A stretch of DNA of 64,000 nt. It comes from Hyphomicrobiales bacterium. GTDB lineage: Bacteria > Pseudomonadota > Alphaproteobacteria > Rhizobiales > Beijerinckiaceae. Positions 40,074 through 49,040 of the stretch are shown piece by piece. The position numbers and the translations under genes were made by a program. The notes under the pieces are model-generated. The model made no database searches and was not told the DNA's origin. It worked only from the letters and a program-made list of their open reading frames with translations. Position 1 is the first letter of the stretch, and the number at the start of each line of letters is the position of its first letter. Location: the NCBI GenBank assembly GCA_930633525.1, contig CAKNFP010000001.1, positions 434,001 through 498,000 on the forward strand, given 5' to 3'.

Positions 40074-41499
40074 GATCCTGCGTCCCGACCTCTGCGTGGT
40101 CGGCGCCGGACCGGGAGGCTTCACGGCGGCGGCGACCGCGGCGCTGTTTGGTGCGCCTGTGGTGCTCGTTGCCAATCAGACGCTGGATGGCCCCTGGCGC
40201 AGCGCCGGCGCGGCCGCGTCTGCTGCCCTTTCCTATGCGGGCGCCCATGTACGCGCCGCGCGTGATTCGGCCTTTCTCGGCATGGGGGCCGGGGCGGCGC
40301 GGATCAACCACCCCCGCGTCCATGCCCATGTGCAACGGGTCGTCGCGGCGTCGGTTGCCGAGGAATCTCCCTATCGTCTTGCTGCGCTCGGCGTGCGCAT
40401 TCTGCAGGACGAGGCGCGTTTCATCGATGGGCGCAGCTTGCGCGTGGGCGAGACCACGGTCACGCCGCGCCGGTTCCTGATCGCGACCGGGTCGGAGCCC
40501 GTCATCCCGGACATTGCCGGCCTCGCCGATATCGACGTTCTCACCGACGACAGCATCCTCGACACGACCCATCACCCGGAGCGCCTCGTCATTATTGGTG
40601 CCGGCCGCACGGGGGTGACGCTGGCGCAGGCGCAACGGCGCCTGGGCGCTGAGGTGACACTGATCGATCGTGGTCCGGCCCTGCGCCGCGAGGACCGGGA
40701 GATCGCTGCCTTCGCTCTTGCCGCGCTGCGGCGGGAAGGTATCACGATCCATGAGCATGCCACGGTGAAGCGTGTGGAGGCGACCCGCGACGCGCTCAAT
40801 GTGGAGGTGGAGACCGAGGGTGATGGCGACATCGCCATCGAGGCGAGCCATGTCTGCGCGGCCGTGGGGCGCAAGCCGACTTTCGGAGGGCTGGATCTTC
40901 AAGCCGCCGGCATCGCCACCACGGAGACAGGGATCGCGCTGCGGCGTGGCCATACGACCAGCAATCGCCGCGTCTACGCCCTTGGGCTGGCGTCGGGCGA
41001 AGGCACGGACAGCCATTTCGCAGCGCATCTCGCCAAGGACGAGGCGCGCCGAATCGTTCGCGGCATCCTGTTCCGCACGGCGCCCGCCGCTCCCGCCGCC
41101 CCCCGTCTCACCATGACGGACCCGGAGATCGCGGCGGTCGGCCTCAGCGAAGCCGAGGCGCGCACCCGGCATGGCGAAGTGCGTATCCTGCGCGCGCCTT
41201 TTGCCCAGAATGAGCGCGCCGAGGCGGATCGCGCGGCTGCGGGCGAGATCAAGGTGGTGTTGACCAGGCGCGGCGGCATCCTGGGATGCGCGATCGTCGG
41301 TCCGGCGGCCGGGGAACTCATCGTCCCCTGGACGCTTGCCATAGCGGAAGGGTTGACGATCGCGCAGTTCTCCCGGCTGGAAATGCCGACATCGACCTAT
41401 TCCGCTGTTTCCAGGGATGCGGCCTTGAGCTTCTATGGACCGCAGACGCGGAGTCGATGGGTGAAGGGCATGGTACGTTTCCTGCGATCTTTCGGTTGA
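40066..41499 (+). CDS. FAD-dependent pyridine nucleotide-disulfide oxidoreductase-like protein without redox cysteines
   Basis: The protein is 477 residues. The FAD Rossmann motif [12 protein letters not shown] (11-22), the NAD motif [14 protein letters not shown], and the dimerisation domain are all present, so it belongs with dihydrolipoamide/mercuric reductases. However the CxxxxC disulfide is replaced: the aligned positions are Trp44 and Ala49 in a [10 protein letters not shown] stretch, and the C-terminal His-Glu pair (HPTxSE) reads MPTSTYSA. It therefore cannot do disulfide chemistry and may act as a diaphorase or transhydrogenase-like flavoprotein; that is inference. It overlaps engB by eight bases. 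Confidence 0.8.
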   Translation: MAEILRPDLCVVGAGPGGFTAAATAALFGAPVVLVANQTLDGPWRSAGAAASAALSYAGAHVRAARDSAFLGMGAGAARINHPRVHAHVQRVVAASVAEESPYRLAALGVRILQDEARFIDGRSLRVGETTVTPRRFLIATGSEPVIPDIAGLADIDVLTDDSILDTTHHPERLVIIGAGRTGVTLAQAQRRLGAEVTLIDRGPALRREDREIAAFALAALRREGITIHEHATVKRVEATRDALNVEVETEGDGDIAIEASHVCAAVGRKPTFGGLDLQAAGIATTETGIALRRGHTTSNRRVYALGLASGEGTDSHFAAHLAKDEARRIVRGILFRTAPAAPAAPRLTMTDPEIAAVGLSEAEARTRHGEVRILRAPFAQNERAEADRAAAGEIKVVLTRRGGILGCAIVGPAAGELIVPWTLAIAEGLTIAQFSRLEMPTSTYSAVSRDAALSFYGPQTRSRWVKGMVRFLRSFG

Positions 41500-41511
41500 T
41501 GGACCAAGCGG

Positions 41512-42981
41512 ATGGAGGGCTCCCGTTCCCAACTTCCGCCAATTCTCGGAGCTGAGGGCGCGGCGCGGCCTCAACCGGGTGGTGGCTCTGCGCCTTTGTT
41601 CGGCCTTTCGGCGCGCCTCCTGATCCTCACCGTGCTCTTCGTCATGATTGCCGAAGTGCTGATCTACGGACCGTCGATCGCGAGTTTTCGTGTTTCTTGG
41701 CTCAACGACAGGCTGTCCACCGCCCAGGTTGCGGGGCTCGTGCTCGAGGCCGCGCCCGAGGGCGGCATCAACCCGGCCTTCGAGCAGAAGCTTCTCGCGA
41801 GCGTCGGCGCGCAGGCTATTGCCGTGAAGGTGGGGGGCGCCCGCCATCTCGTCGCCCTTGCCGATACGCCGTCCGAGGTGGCCGAGACCATCGACCTGCG
41901 CGAGCCTGACTGGCCGACCCTGATCGTGGACGCCTTCCGCACCTTGCTGGGGACCGGCGACCAGCCGGTGCGGGTCATCGGGCCGGGAATGGGCACCGCC
42001 GCCTTCGTGGAAATGATCATCGATCCGCGGCCGCTCCGGTCGGCGATGCTCGATTTCTCCCGCCGGATTCTCCTTGTGTCCCTGATCATCTCGGCGATCA
42101 CGGCCGGGTTGGTCTATCTCGCCCTGCACTGGTTGATCGTCCGTCCCGTGCGGCGCCTCTCCGCGAATGTCGCGGCTTTCGCGTCCGCCCCGGAGGATGC
42201 AAGCCGCATCATCGTGCCCTCCACGCGCAGCGACGAAATCGGTATTGCCGAACGGGCGCTCGCGGAGATGGAGCACAGCCTGGCGGATGTCCTGCGCCAG
42301 AAGCGGCACCTCGCGGCGCTCGGCCTCGCCGTCAGCAAGATCAACCACGACTTGCGCAATATGCTGACGGCGGCGCAGCTTCTGTCCGATCGTCTCGTTC
42401 AGGTCGCCGATCCGGCGATGGCGCGTTTCGCGCCACGGCTCGTTGCCACGCTGGGACGGGCCATCGATTTCTGCCAGGCGACACTCGCTTATGGCGGCGC
42501 CGCCGAGCCCGTGCCCCAGCGCCGGCGTGTGCCGGCCGCGCCACTGTTTTCGGACCTGCATGATCTCCTTGATGTCGGCGACGACCTCGCGTTCGTGCAG
42601 GACATTCAGCCGGATCTCGTCATCGACGCGGATGCCGAGCAGATGTCACGGGTGCTGCTCAACCTGTGCCGCAACGCCCTGCAGGCTATGGAGCAGCATC
42701 CGCCTGTCGGCGAACCGCGTCGTCTCGTCCTGACAGCACGGCGCGACAGCGAGCGCCCCAGCGCGGTGACCATCGATATCATCGACAACGGGCCAGGCGT
42801 CGCCGAGAAAGCCCGTGGCAAGCTGTTCGAGGCGTTTCAGGGCACGACCCGCGCGGGCGGCTCCGGTCTCGGTCTCGCCATTGCGGCCGAGCTCGTCCAT
42901 CTGCATGGCGGAGACATCACGCTTGAGCCCTCCGAGAAGGGCGCGCATTTCCGTATCGTTATACCGGATCGCTCCGCCTGA
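41512..42981 (+). CDS. Membrane sensor histidine kinase, orphan
   Basis: The protein is 489 residues. Two transmembrane helices (about 34-53 and 185-209) flank a 130-residue periplasmic domain; a HAMP linker follows ([13 protein letters not shown]). The phosphoacceptor is His279 in [10 protein letters not shown], the N-box NLCRNAL contains Asn388, and G1 [10 protein letters not shown] and G2 GGSGLGLAI complete the ATPase. No response regulator lies nearby. It starts 12 bases after the flavoprotein, implying co-transcription with engB and that gene. Confidence 0.88.
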   Translation: MEGSRSQLPPILGAEGAARPQPGGGSAPLFGLSARLLILTVLFVMIAEVLIYGPSIASFRVSWLNDRLSTAQVAGLVLEAAPEGGINPAFEQKLLASVGAQAIAVKVGGARHLVALADTPSEVAETIDLREPDWPTLIVDAFRTLLGTGDQPVRVIGPGMGTAAFVEMIIDPRPLRSAMLDFSRRILLVSLIISAITAGLVYLALHWLIVRPVRRLSANVAAFASAPEDASRIIVPSTRSDEIGIAERALAEMEHSLADVLRQKRHLAALGLAVSKINHDLRNMLTAAQLLSDRLVQVADPAMARFAPRLVATLGRAIDFCQATLAYGGAAEPVPQRRRVPAAPLFSDLHDLLDVGDDLAFVQDIQPDLVIDADAEQMSRVLLNLCRNALQAMEQHPPVGEPRRLVLTARRDSERPSAVTIDIIDNGPGVAEKARGKLFEAFQGTTRAGGSGLGLAIAAELVHLHGGDITLEPSEKGAHFRIVIPDRSA

Positions 42982-43234
42982 CCTCCGGGACCGTTGGCTT
43001 CAGGCCGCTTGGGGGAGGCGCAATCCGGGGGCTGTGATCGGGCATTGGATCACAGCCGCATCTCCGCTAGAAAAGCAGCATGAAGGCAGCACCGAGTACC
43101 ATCTGCATCGTGCTCCCGCGGGACTGACACCAGGCCCCCGCGCGAGGAGCCTGCGCGAGGCCCCAGAGGCGCCTCGCGACCCTGCTGCTTGGACGAATCC
43201 GAGCGGCGAGCGGACGCATGCAGAGAGACACCCG

Positions 43235-43870
43235 ATGAACAACTATTTCGAAAGCCCGTTCAAGGGCATGACGCTGGACAAGCAAGTCACGAACCCGAAC
43301 ATCATCGTGGGCCGTTACAGCTATTATTCCGGCTACTATCACGGCCACAGCTTCGACGATTGCGCGCGGTATCTCCTCCCTGACGAGGGCGCCGACAAAC
43401 TGGTGATCGGCAGTTTCTGCTCGATCGGCTCGGGCGCGGCCTTCATCATGGCGGGCAATCAAGGTCACCGAAACGACTGGATCAGCACCTTTCCGTTCTT
43501 CTGGATGCCGGAAGAGCCGGCTTTCGCCGGCGCGCAGAACGGATATCGGCCTGCAGGCGACACCGTGGTCGGAAACGACGTCTGGATCGGCTCGGAGGCC
43601 ATCATCATGGCCGGCGTCCGGATCGGCGACGGCGCCGTCATCGGGACACGCGCGCTGGTAACGCGGGACGTGGAGCCCTACGCCATCGTGGGCGGAAATC
43701 CCGCCAAGCCCATCCGCAAGCGCTTCGATGACGGCCAGATTGCGAGGCTCCTCGCGATGAGGTGGTGGGACTGGACGGATGATCAGTTGCAGACGGCAAT
43801 GCCGATCCTGACCAGCGGAGACGTGGAGGCTCTTCATCACCACTGGCAGGCGTCCATCAGACGGAGCTGA
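43235..43870 (+). CDS. CatB-family xenobiotic/chloramphenicol O-acetyltransferase
   Basis: The protein is 211 residues. Hexapeptide-repeat (left-handed beta-helix) segments are visible: [54 protein letters not shown] and [16 protein letters not shown]. The start [23 protein letters not shown] is typical of the CatB group. The His of [15 protein letters not shown] corresponds to the catalytic base. Chloramphenicol resistance is possible but many chromosomal relatives have other acceptors. Confidence 0.88.
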   Translation: MNNYFESPFKGMTLDKQVTNPNIIVGRYSYYSGYYHGHSFDDCARYLLPDEGADKLVIGSFCSIGSGAAFIMAGNQGHRNDWISTFPFFWMPEEPAFAGAQNGYRPAGDTVVGNDVWIGSEAIIMAGVRIGDGAVIGTRALVTRDVEPYAIVGGNPAKPIRKRFDDGQIARLLAMRWWDWTDDQLQTAMPILTSGDVEALHHHWQASIRRS

Positions 43871-44308
43871 GTGCGGTCTGCCCGCTCGTAAGCACAGGCG
43901 GATGGGCGGAAGCATTGCCTTGGTAAGGTCAGTGCCTCAGCACGGAAGGGGGCGATGCCCTTTCCGGAGCATGTCCGTCGAATCGATTCGGCGGACATGC
44001 TCGATTTCTTTGCACGTCAATTTTTAAGCAGGGCAAGTCCGCACCAGACGGTCCATTGCAACTCCGGACACGGAAATGCTGCCAAGCTCCGCGGGAATGT
44101 CTTTGGCCAGTCGCCAGCTATAGCTGGACAGCAACGCTCCGCGTCTCCGCCGCACCACGGTTCCTCGCAGGCGGGTTTCGCGAGGTTATCCCCAGCTCGT
44201 CACTTTCTTTCAGTGTTGTGACTAAAGGGGCTTGCCAAGCGAAGCGGGAGGCTCTAATTCACCGACCTCACCTGATGACAGCAACACATTGCTTCATCAG
44301 TGTGACGC
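43871..44308. other. Non-coding gap before tRNA-Arg
   Basis: Apart from the palindrome at 43967-44002 this 438-base stretch holds nothing I can name. Composition is more AT-rich toward the tRNA, consistent with a promoter. Confidence 0.5.
43967..44002. repeat. 36-base near-perfect palindrome
   Basis: GAGCATGTCCG, an inner TCGAATCGATTCGG that is itself palindromic, then CGGACATGCTC. One G-T pair interrupts the symmetry. No T-run follows. This resembles small dispersed palindromic elements. Confidence 0.6.
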
Positions 44309-44385
44309 GCGCCGGTAGCTCAGCTGGATAGAGCACCAGACTACGAATCTGGGGGTCGGGAGTTCGAATCTTCCCCGGCGCGCCA
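44309..44385 (+). tRNA. tRNA-Arg (anticodon ACG)
   Basis: The 77-base gene folds as a standard cloverleaf: acceptor GCGCCGG/CCGGCGC, D-arm with AGCTCAGCTGGATAGAGC, anticodon loop CTACGAA, T-arm GGGAG-TTCGAAT-CTTCC and encoded CCA. The ACG anticodon (inosine-modified) reads CGN codons. It marks the border between core and accessory DNA in this window. Confidence 0.97.
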
Positions 44386-44460
44386 TCTCCCCTCCTAAAA
44401 AACACTCTGAATCAGCAGTTTACGGGGAATGGCGGTTTTGTCATTTTCTTCGCTTTCCGT

Positions 44461-44588
44461 TGCGCCCCCAGCTGGGGCGCATATGGGGCGCAAGACCCTG
44501 AATTATGGGGCGAGAAAGCCCCGACTGATCGCCTGATGATTCGTGATTTTCGCGCCCCAAAGCCCAAAACGGGTGTCTGTGGGGCGCA
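44461..44588. repeat. Cluster of TGGGGCGCA units beside the tRNA
   Basis: Six copies of TGGGGCGCA or close variants occur in 128 bases: inverted at 44461-44468 and 44552-44559, direct at 44473-44481, 44484-44492, 44506-44514 (ending GAG) and 44580-44588. The 334-base gap 44386-44719 contains no convincing gene. The position just after a tRNA 3' end suggests a recombinase or attachment-site region; that is inference. Confidence 0.6.
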
Positions 44589-44719
44589 ATGCAGGTGCTT
44601 CCCTGTCCTCCGGGTTTCGCCGGCGCACTTCTCATTCCTTGATCTCGCCAGCATCCGTCTAATGGGAGGGCCTGTATAAACGGCTTCAGCGCAATCGCAG
44701 GAGGTCCACCGGACGTTAG

Positions 44720-46276
44720 CTAAGCCACGGCGGCTGGCGTCTCTTCGGGCGTCCTGGAGGGCAGGGGCGTGAGATAGGCCGCCAGATGTGCGTCGAGCGC
44801 ACCGATCGCGATATCGTCCAATGCGGACGCCCGGAAGCCGATGAAGCCATCGGGGCGGATGAGGATGGCGCCGGTGTCGGAAACGCCGGTTGCTGGCGGC
44901 TCCAGGCCGATGCTGCGCCCATCGATGATCGAGACGGTGGGATGCCAGCGGGCGCGTAACGATTCACGGCCCGGCGTATTGTCGAAAACGATGAGATGGT
45001 GGCTCGTTCCGCTCAAGCGATGCCAGGTCGGAAGGCGCGTGCCGATTGCATCCTTGGCCGGTTGCTGCGCGATCAACGCGCTTCCCGCGTAGCTTACGTC
45101 GAGCATCGACCGTTTCCGCAGGGTGAGGAGAACCTCGGCAGGACTTCCCGGTGGGAGTGAGGGCGCGGGATCGCTGCCACATTGGGCAACGAGCCCCATG
45201 ATGAAATTATGGATTTCATCCGAGACCTCGAGGACGTGCTGGTCGGCCATTCCTCGCTCGACGGCATAGCTGTCGAGAATCGTCGGTTTGGCGGCTCCGT
45301 GGAGCACCAGGGCGAGTTTCCATGCGATATCGGCCGCATCCATGAAGGCTGCATTGATGCCTTCGCCGCCCAGCGGGCTCGACATATGCGCCGCGTCGCC
45401 AAGCAGGAAGCGTCGTCCGTCACTCAGGCTGGGAACGGCGCGCTTGTGCATCCTGAAATAGGAGGCCCAACGCAGATCATGCAGACCCACGTCAGTGCCG
45501 ACGCGTGCGTTGAGCAGCGTGCTGAGCTCGGCCTCGGTCGGAAGGGCGTCGCGCAGATCGTTGTCATCGCGATTGACAAAAATCAGCCAACGATCGTCGG
45601 GAAGCGGCGACACCAGGACAAAGCCGTCAGGTCCGACGATGACGCGGCCATGGGCGGGCGGCGTGGAAAGCCTGAGCGCCACATCGGCGACGATGTAGCG
45701 ACCGTCGTAGGTCTCGCCGACGAGATGCTGCCCCATCGCGTGTCGGGTCACGCTGTGCCCGCCGCCGGCTCCCAGCACATAGGCCGCAGCCAGGGTCTCC
45801 GTGCGGCCGTCGATCTCGAGCGTCACCTGGACGCCCGTCGGGTCCTCATCGATCGATTTGACGTCAATTCCGTATTCGACCGCGATGCCCTCATTCGCCA
45901 GGTGCTCGCGCAGGATGGTCTCCGTGCGCCACTGGGGCAGGCTGCACTGGAACTCGTATTTGCTGCCGATGCCGGCGAGATCCGCGCGCGCCAATTCGCG
46001 CAAGCCCGGCCCGAGGATCTGAATGTACTCGATACGCGTGCCGGCCTTGAGAAAAGGATCAATCAGGCCGCCGCGATCCAGGATTTCCAGGACGGCGGGC
46101 TGGATGACCGTGCCGCGTGTTTCGTGGTGCGGCGCGAGCCTTTTCTCGACGATGCGCGGCCTGACGCCGTGGCGCAGAAGTTCCGAGGCAGCGAATAACC
46201 CCGCCGGGCCGCTCCCCACGATCAGAACCGTGGCAGGGGCTTGAGGTACGCCTTGCCCATCGGAACGCAGTGCCAT
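44720..46276 (-). CDS. FAD-dependent aromatic monooxygenase (PheA/TfdB/MhpA-like)
   Basis: The protein is 518 residues. The FAD motif VLIVGSGPAGLFAASELLRHG is at about 17-37, with the ribose-binding Glu in IVEKR. The second FAD motif FLLGDAAHMSSPLGGEGINA and the following DAADIAWKLALVL are diagnostic of class A flavoprotein hydroxylases. The C-terminal thioredoxin-like domain (about 400-510, RPDGFIGFRAS) is that of the phenol-hydroxylase-like group. It likely uses NAD(P)H and oxygen to hydroxylate an aromatic or polyketide-like compound. The substrate is unknown, and no ring-cleavage gene lies beside it. Confidence 0.87.
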   Translation of the reverse strand: MALRSDGQGVPQAPATVLIVGSGPAGLFAASELLRHGVRPRIVEKRLAPHHETRGTVIQPAVLEILDRGGLIDPFLKAGTRIEYIQILGPGLRELARADLAGIGSKYEFQCSLPQWRTETILREHLANEGIAVEYGIDVKSIDEDPTGVQVTLEIDGRTETLAAAYVLGAGGGHSVTRHAMGQHLVGETYDGRYIVADVALRLSTPPAHGRVIVGPDGFVLVSPLPDDRWLIFVNRDDNDLRDALPTEAELSTLLNARVGTDVGLHDLRWASYFRMHKRAVPSLSDGRRFLLGDAAHMSSPLGGEGINAAFMDAADIAWKLALVLHGAAKPTILDSYAVERGMADQHVLEVSDEIHNFIMGLVAQCGSDPAPSLPPGSPAEVLLTLRKRSMLDVSYAGSALIAQQPAKDAIGTRLPTWHRLSGTSHHLIVFDNTPGRESLRARWHPTVSIIDGRSIGLEPPATGVSDTGAILIRPDGFIGFRASALDDIAIGALDAHLAAYLTPLPSRTPEETPAAVA

Positions 46277-46429
46277 CGCTTTGCCCCCGCAACAGATCTA
46301 TTCTTGAACCTTCAGATATGATCGATGTGTATACTGCAGTTCAGCGGGGTTTGCGAGCCTTCCCGGCCTTCACTCTGATAGCGTCGGGGCGAGCACGCGC
46401 ATCGAGCGGGGCGCGCGCTTATAACAGCG

Positions 46430-46459
46430 AAAAGGCCGGCACCTCTCGGGTACCGGCCT
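46430..46459 (-). terminator. Intrinsic terminator of the porin gene
   Basis: Read on the minus strand: AGGCCGGTACC, loop CGAGAG, GGTGCCGGCCT followed by TTT. One mismatched pair. It lies about 48 bases past the porin stop. Confidence 0.8.
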
Positions 46460-46470
46460 CGTGAAGTCCT

Positions 46471-46492
46471 CCGGCTGGCGATCGCCAGCCGG
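46471..46492. repeat. 22-base perfect palindrome after the porin
   Basis: CCGGCTGGCG ATCGCCAGCCGG-type symmetry without a loop, 15 bases after the porin stop and before the terminator. It may fold in the mRNA to protect its 3' end. Confidence 0.6.
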
Positions 46493-46506
46493 CACTTCCA
46501 GAGAGC

Positions 46507-47814
46507 TTAGAAATCGCGCTGGAAGCGGATGCGGCCCTGCCACTGATCTTCGGAGCCCTTCTGGTAGACGCTGTCATTCCAGCGGCGGCTCGGATCGAAC
46601 TTCGCGTAGAGGACTTCGACGCCGATATCCATCGCCTTGACCGGCGACCAGATCAGGCCCGTACCTGCCTGGTAGATCTTGTAGTCGCGGAAGATGGTGT
46701 TGCTGGTGACCTTGCTGCCGTAGTCGACCTGCCAGAAGCTGCCGAACAGGGTGGAGCGCAGGCTGGGCGTCCAGTAGTGGATGAAGTTGCCGAGAACGTT
46801 CCAGCCTTTGGTCTTTTCCAATTGACCGTTGACGAGCACCGCATCCGCCGTGGGGATGTAAGAGGAGGTGTAGGTGCCCAGCGTCGGCCCGGTGATGCCG
46901 AGGTAGTTCAAGCCGCCCTCAGCATAGGCAGCCTGCAGCCATAGGGCGTCACCCGCGGCAAGCGCGGGCAGGTTGAGCTTCAAGCCGGCCTGGATTGCGT
47001 AGCCCCACTCGGTGTCGACACGACTACCGAAGTTTTGGTTCCCATAGATGGTGCTGGCATTCAGCTGACGGACGGCACCTGACAGCTGAGCCGAACCCCA
47101 GCCTTGATCGACGCGTAGAGCGGCAACGACGTCGGGCATGCGCTCACCGGCGACCGCGTAGTAGCCGCGACCAACGCCGGTCCCGGCGGTGACGTTGCGC
47201 TGGTTACGGTCTTCGAGGGCGATCGTTGCCGAGAAGCCCTGTCCAAAGGTCGCGGTGTAAGCGAGCAACTGGGTGTTGCCGTTGTCCGAGCCCATCGATG
47301 TGCCCGGAGCGGAGGCGAAGTTCGCGGCCGACGCGTAGAAGTCGAAGAACGACTGGGCGACACCGGCCGTGATGCCGGCGAACTGAATGAAGGCCTTGTC
47401 GAGGTTCGAATTCGTCGAGCTGCCCTGCGGGCCATCATAGGAGGCGCGGAAGGCGCCCGAATCACGCGTCAGCTGGAAGCGGAAATAGGCGCGGACCACG
47501 CCCCATTCGGAAGACGTGCGGGCGTCGACGTCGAGCTGGCCACGACCACGGAAGCCGGTGGCGTCACGATTCCGGCCCTGTCCAAGGCCGTTGTTGAGCG
47601 GCTGCTGGTACATGAATTCAGCGCGGACGCGGCCGGCCAGCTTGATGCAGGTGTCGCTGCCAGGAATGTAGAAGAACCCCGCGCCATGCACGGAGCACAC
47701 GCGGACATAGTCGACCGGTGCCGCTTTGGTCATGGGAAGATCGGCGGCTTGTGCTCCCGCAACGGCGGCAAAGCCAGCAGCGCTGCCGAGCAAAAGGCTC
47801 TTGATCAGCTTCAT
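46507..47814 (-). CDS. Outer-membrane porin (Porin_2 family)
   Basis: The protein is 435 residues. A signal peptide (residues 1-23, ending AGAQA) is followed by ADLP and the YVRVCSVHGAGFFYIPGSDTC N-terminus typical of Rhizobiales porins (Omp2b/RopA-like), and the chain ends in a Phe (FQRDF) as outer-membrane barrels do. It forms a general diffusion trimer. The ATG at 47814 follows a GGAG-type site. It is monocistronic with a terminator. Confidence 0.93.
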   Translation of the reverse strand: MKLIKSLLLGSAAGFAAVAGAQAADLPMTKAAPVDYVRVCSVHGAGFFYIPGSDTCIKLAGRVRAEFMYQQPLNNGLGQGRNRDATGFRGRGQLDVDARTSSEWGVVRAYFRFQLTRDSGAFRASYDGPQGSSTNSNLDKAFIQFAGITAGVAQSFFDFYASAANFASAPGTSMGSDNGNTQLLAYTATFGQGFSATIALEDRNQRNVTAGTGVGRGYYAVAGERMPDVVAALRVDQGWGSAQLSGAVRQLNASTIYGNQNFGSRVDTEWGYAIQAGLKLNLPALAAGDALWLQAAYAEGGLNYLGITGPTLGTYTSSYIPTADAVLVNGQLEKTKGWNVLGNFIHYWTPSLRSTLFGSFWQVDYGSKVTSNTIFRDYKIYQAGTGLIWSPVKAMDIGVEVLYAKFDPSRRWNDSVYQKGSEDQWQGRIRFQRDF

Positions 47815-48047
47815 CGTAAATCTCCGGTGTTCAAACTTGCTGCAGAGCGCTTGCGTCGTGCAGTTCGTCTTAGGTTCACCAGAAAGCGAAGATAAGCAAT
47901 TGCATTGCGGCAGATTATGGGCAATCAAATCTGTTAGATGAATAGGTGTGATCGATGAAACACAATTAGTTAGCATAATCAATTATATATCTACTCAATA
48001 GTGAGGGTACTGTTACGCGCTTGACTTCCCGGAGTGATTCCAGCGAA
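47815..48047. other. AT-rich control region between porin and candidate sRNA
   Basis: The region contains promoter-like sequence for the leftward porin and, at about 47960-48000, a very AT-rich stretch (AATTATATATCTAC) that could drive rightward transcription of the hairpin and terminator that follow. A TTGACT at 48021-48026 has no good partner -10. Confidence 0.4.
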
Positions 48048-48122
48048 TTGGGAGTTGATATTTGGACTGACCTCCAGATATTGACCCAACTCAATAGGCG
48101 GCGCTTGCGCCGCCTTCTTTTT
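48048..48122 (+). ncRNA. Candidate structured small RNA with intrinsic terminator
   Basis: A two-tier hairpin (outer TTGGG at 48048-48052 with CCCAA at 48085-48089; inner ATATTTGGA with TCCAGATAT around loop CTGACC) is followed eight bases on by a terminator, GGCGGCGC-TT-GCGCCGCC with TTCTTTTT (48097-48122). No protein gene on the plus strand ends before this terminator: the nearest upstream gene is the divergent porin. The 5' end is unknown, so the coordinates cover only the structured part. Confidence 0.5.
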
Positions 48123-48314
48123 ACTTCTCAACGTTGTGAGTTTGCTGCGCCGGCGGTCGCCTGGTGTGCGCTGGCGCACTTACAATGGAGATCGACGCAC
48201 GATCTAACCGGTTAGCGCATCAAATTGCCGCCTTGTGCAAATTTCCAGCGAGTGAGATTCGCGGAAGGTAGCTCATTCTATCGAGGTGATGCGCTGGGGC
48301 TGGCAGAGGATCGT

Positions 48315-48779
48315 ATGACGAGCGTCCGGAAAGAAGAGACTTCACTGAGGCAGGAGGCTGTCCTTGGGAATGAAGTTCTTTCACAACTCCTGAAGGTCAG
48401 GCAGAAACTCATCAATTCCTTCAAGGAGGAACTGCGTCACCAGGGTGTTACTCTGGCGCGCGCACGTGCGCTGCTGGCCTTGTCCAAGGAGGGAGATCTC
48501 ACACAAACCTCAGTGGCCGCCTACCTCGAGATCGAAGGTCCAAGCGCCGTACGGCTGATTGACGAGCTTGAGAAGTCCGGCCTGGTGCTTCGGCAGCAGG
48601 ATGCGAATGACCGAAGGATCAAGAATCTTATCTTGACTGATGAGGGAAAGGAGATGTCGCAGCGGCTTCTGGAGAAGTGGCAAGAGATCTGCGACAAGAC
48701 AGTTTTCAATATAGAAGTCGATGATCAGAGAAGCTTGCTATCCAATATGAAAGCCATGTTAGTCAATTTAAACAAGTAA
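48315..48779 (+). CDS. MarR-family transcriptional regulator
   Basis: The protein is 154 residues. The winged helix is seen as GVTLARARALLALSKEGDLTQTSVAAYLEIEGPSAVRLIDELEKSGL with the wing RQQDANDRRIKNLILTDEG. MarR proteins usually sense aromatic or phenolic ligands. The target may be the neighbouring porin, flavoprotein or CoA-transferase genes; none is proven. The ATG at 48315 is used. The 262 bases that follow to the CoA-transferase hold no gene I can support. Confidence 0.9.
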   Translation: MTSVRKEETSLRQEAVLGNEVLSQLLKVRQKLINSFKEELRHQGVTLARARALLALSKEGDLTQTSVAAYLEIEGPSAVRLIDELEKSGLVLRQQDANDRRIKNLILTDEGKEMSQRLLEKWQEICDKTVFNIEVDDQRSLLSNMKAMLVNLNK

Positions 48780-49040
48780 GGCTAAATTATCTATGTAACA
48801 GCTTTGTGACGATCTGGGCATATTCCCTCGGCTTTCGGCCAAGCCATGCATCGGCCACATCGGCCAGAAAACTCCTGTCCTGTTGAAGCGCCGTGGGCTG
48901 TCTTTCTGTCGCCGGGAATGGAAGGCCTCGACCCGCCGGGAAGTCGCCGTCGCAGGCCACTTGCCCGGCACTGAGGAACATTCGCTTGCCTTGTTCGCGC
49001 AATCTCAAGCGAATGCCGTCCTGAGGGATTCGCAAAGCGC

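Noticed and set aside
39904..42561. 885-codon open frame on the minus strand across engB, the flavoprotein and the kinase
   Set aside because: Antisense to three genes with clear catalytic motifs; the translated sequence is Arg/Gly/His-rich without any family resemblance.
44186..44194. DnaA-box-like TTATCCCCA
   Set aside because: A single site with one mismatch and no further boxes, AT-rich unwinding element or origin genes nearby.
48021..48215. 64-codon frame starting at a TTG near the candidate sRNA
   Set aside because: It reads straight through the hairpin and intrinsic terminator, which is not compatible with a real gene there.
48787..49035. 82-codon frame directly after the CoA-transferase beta gene on the minus strand
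   Set aside because: No ribosome site that stands out and no recognisable family; it could be a gene remnant but I cannot support it.
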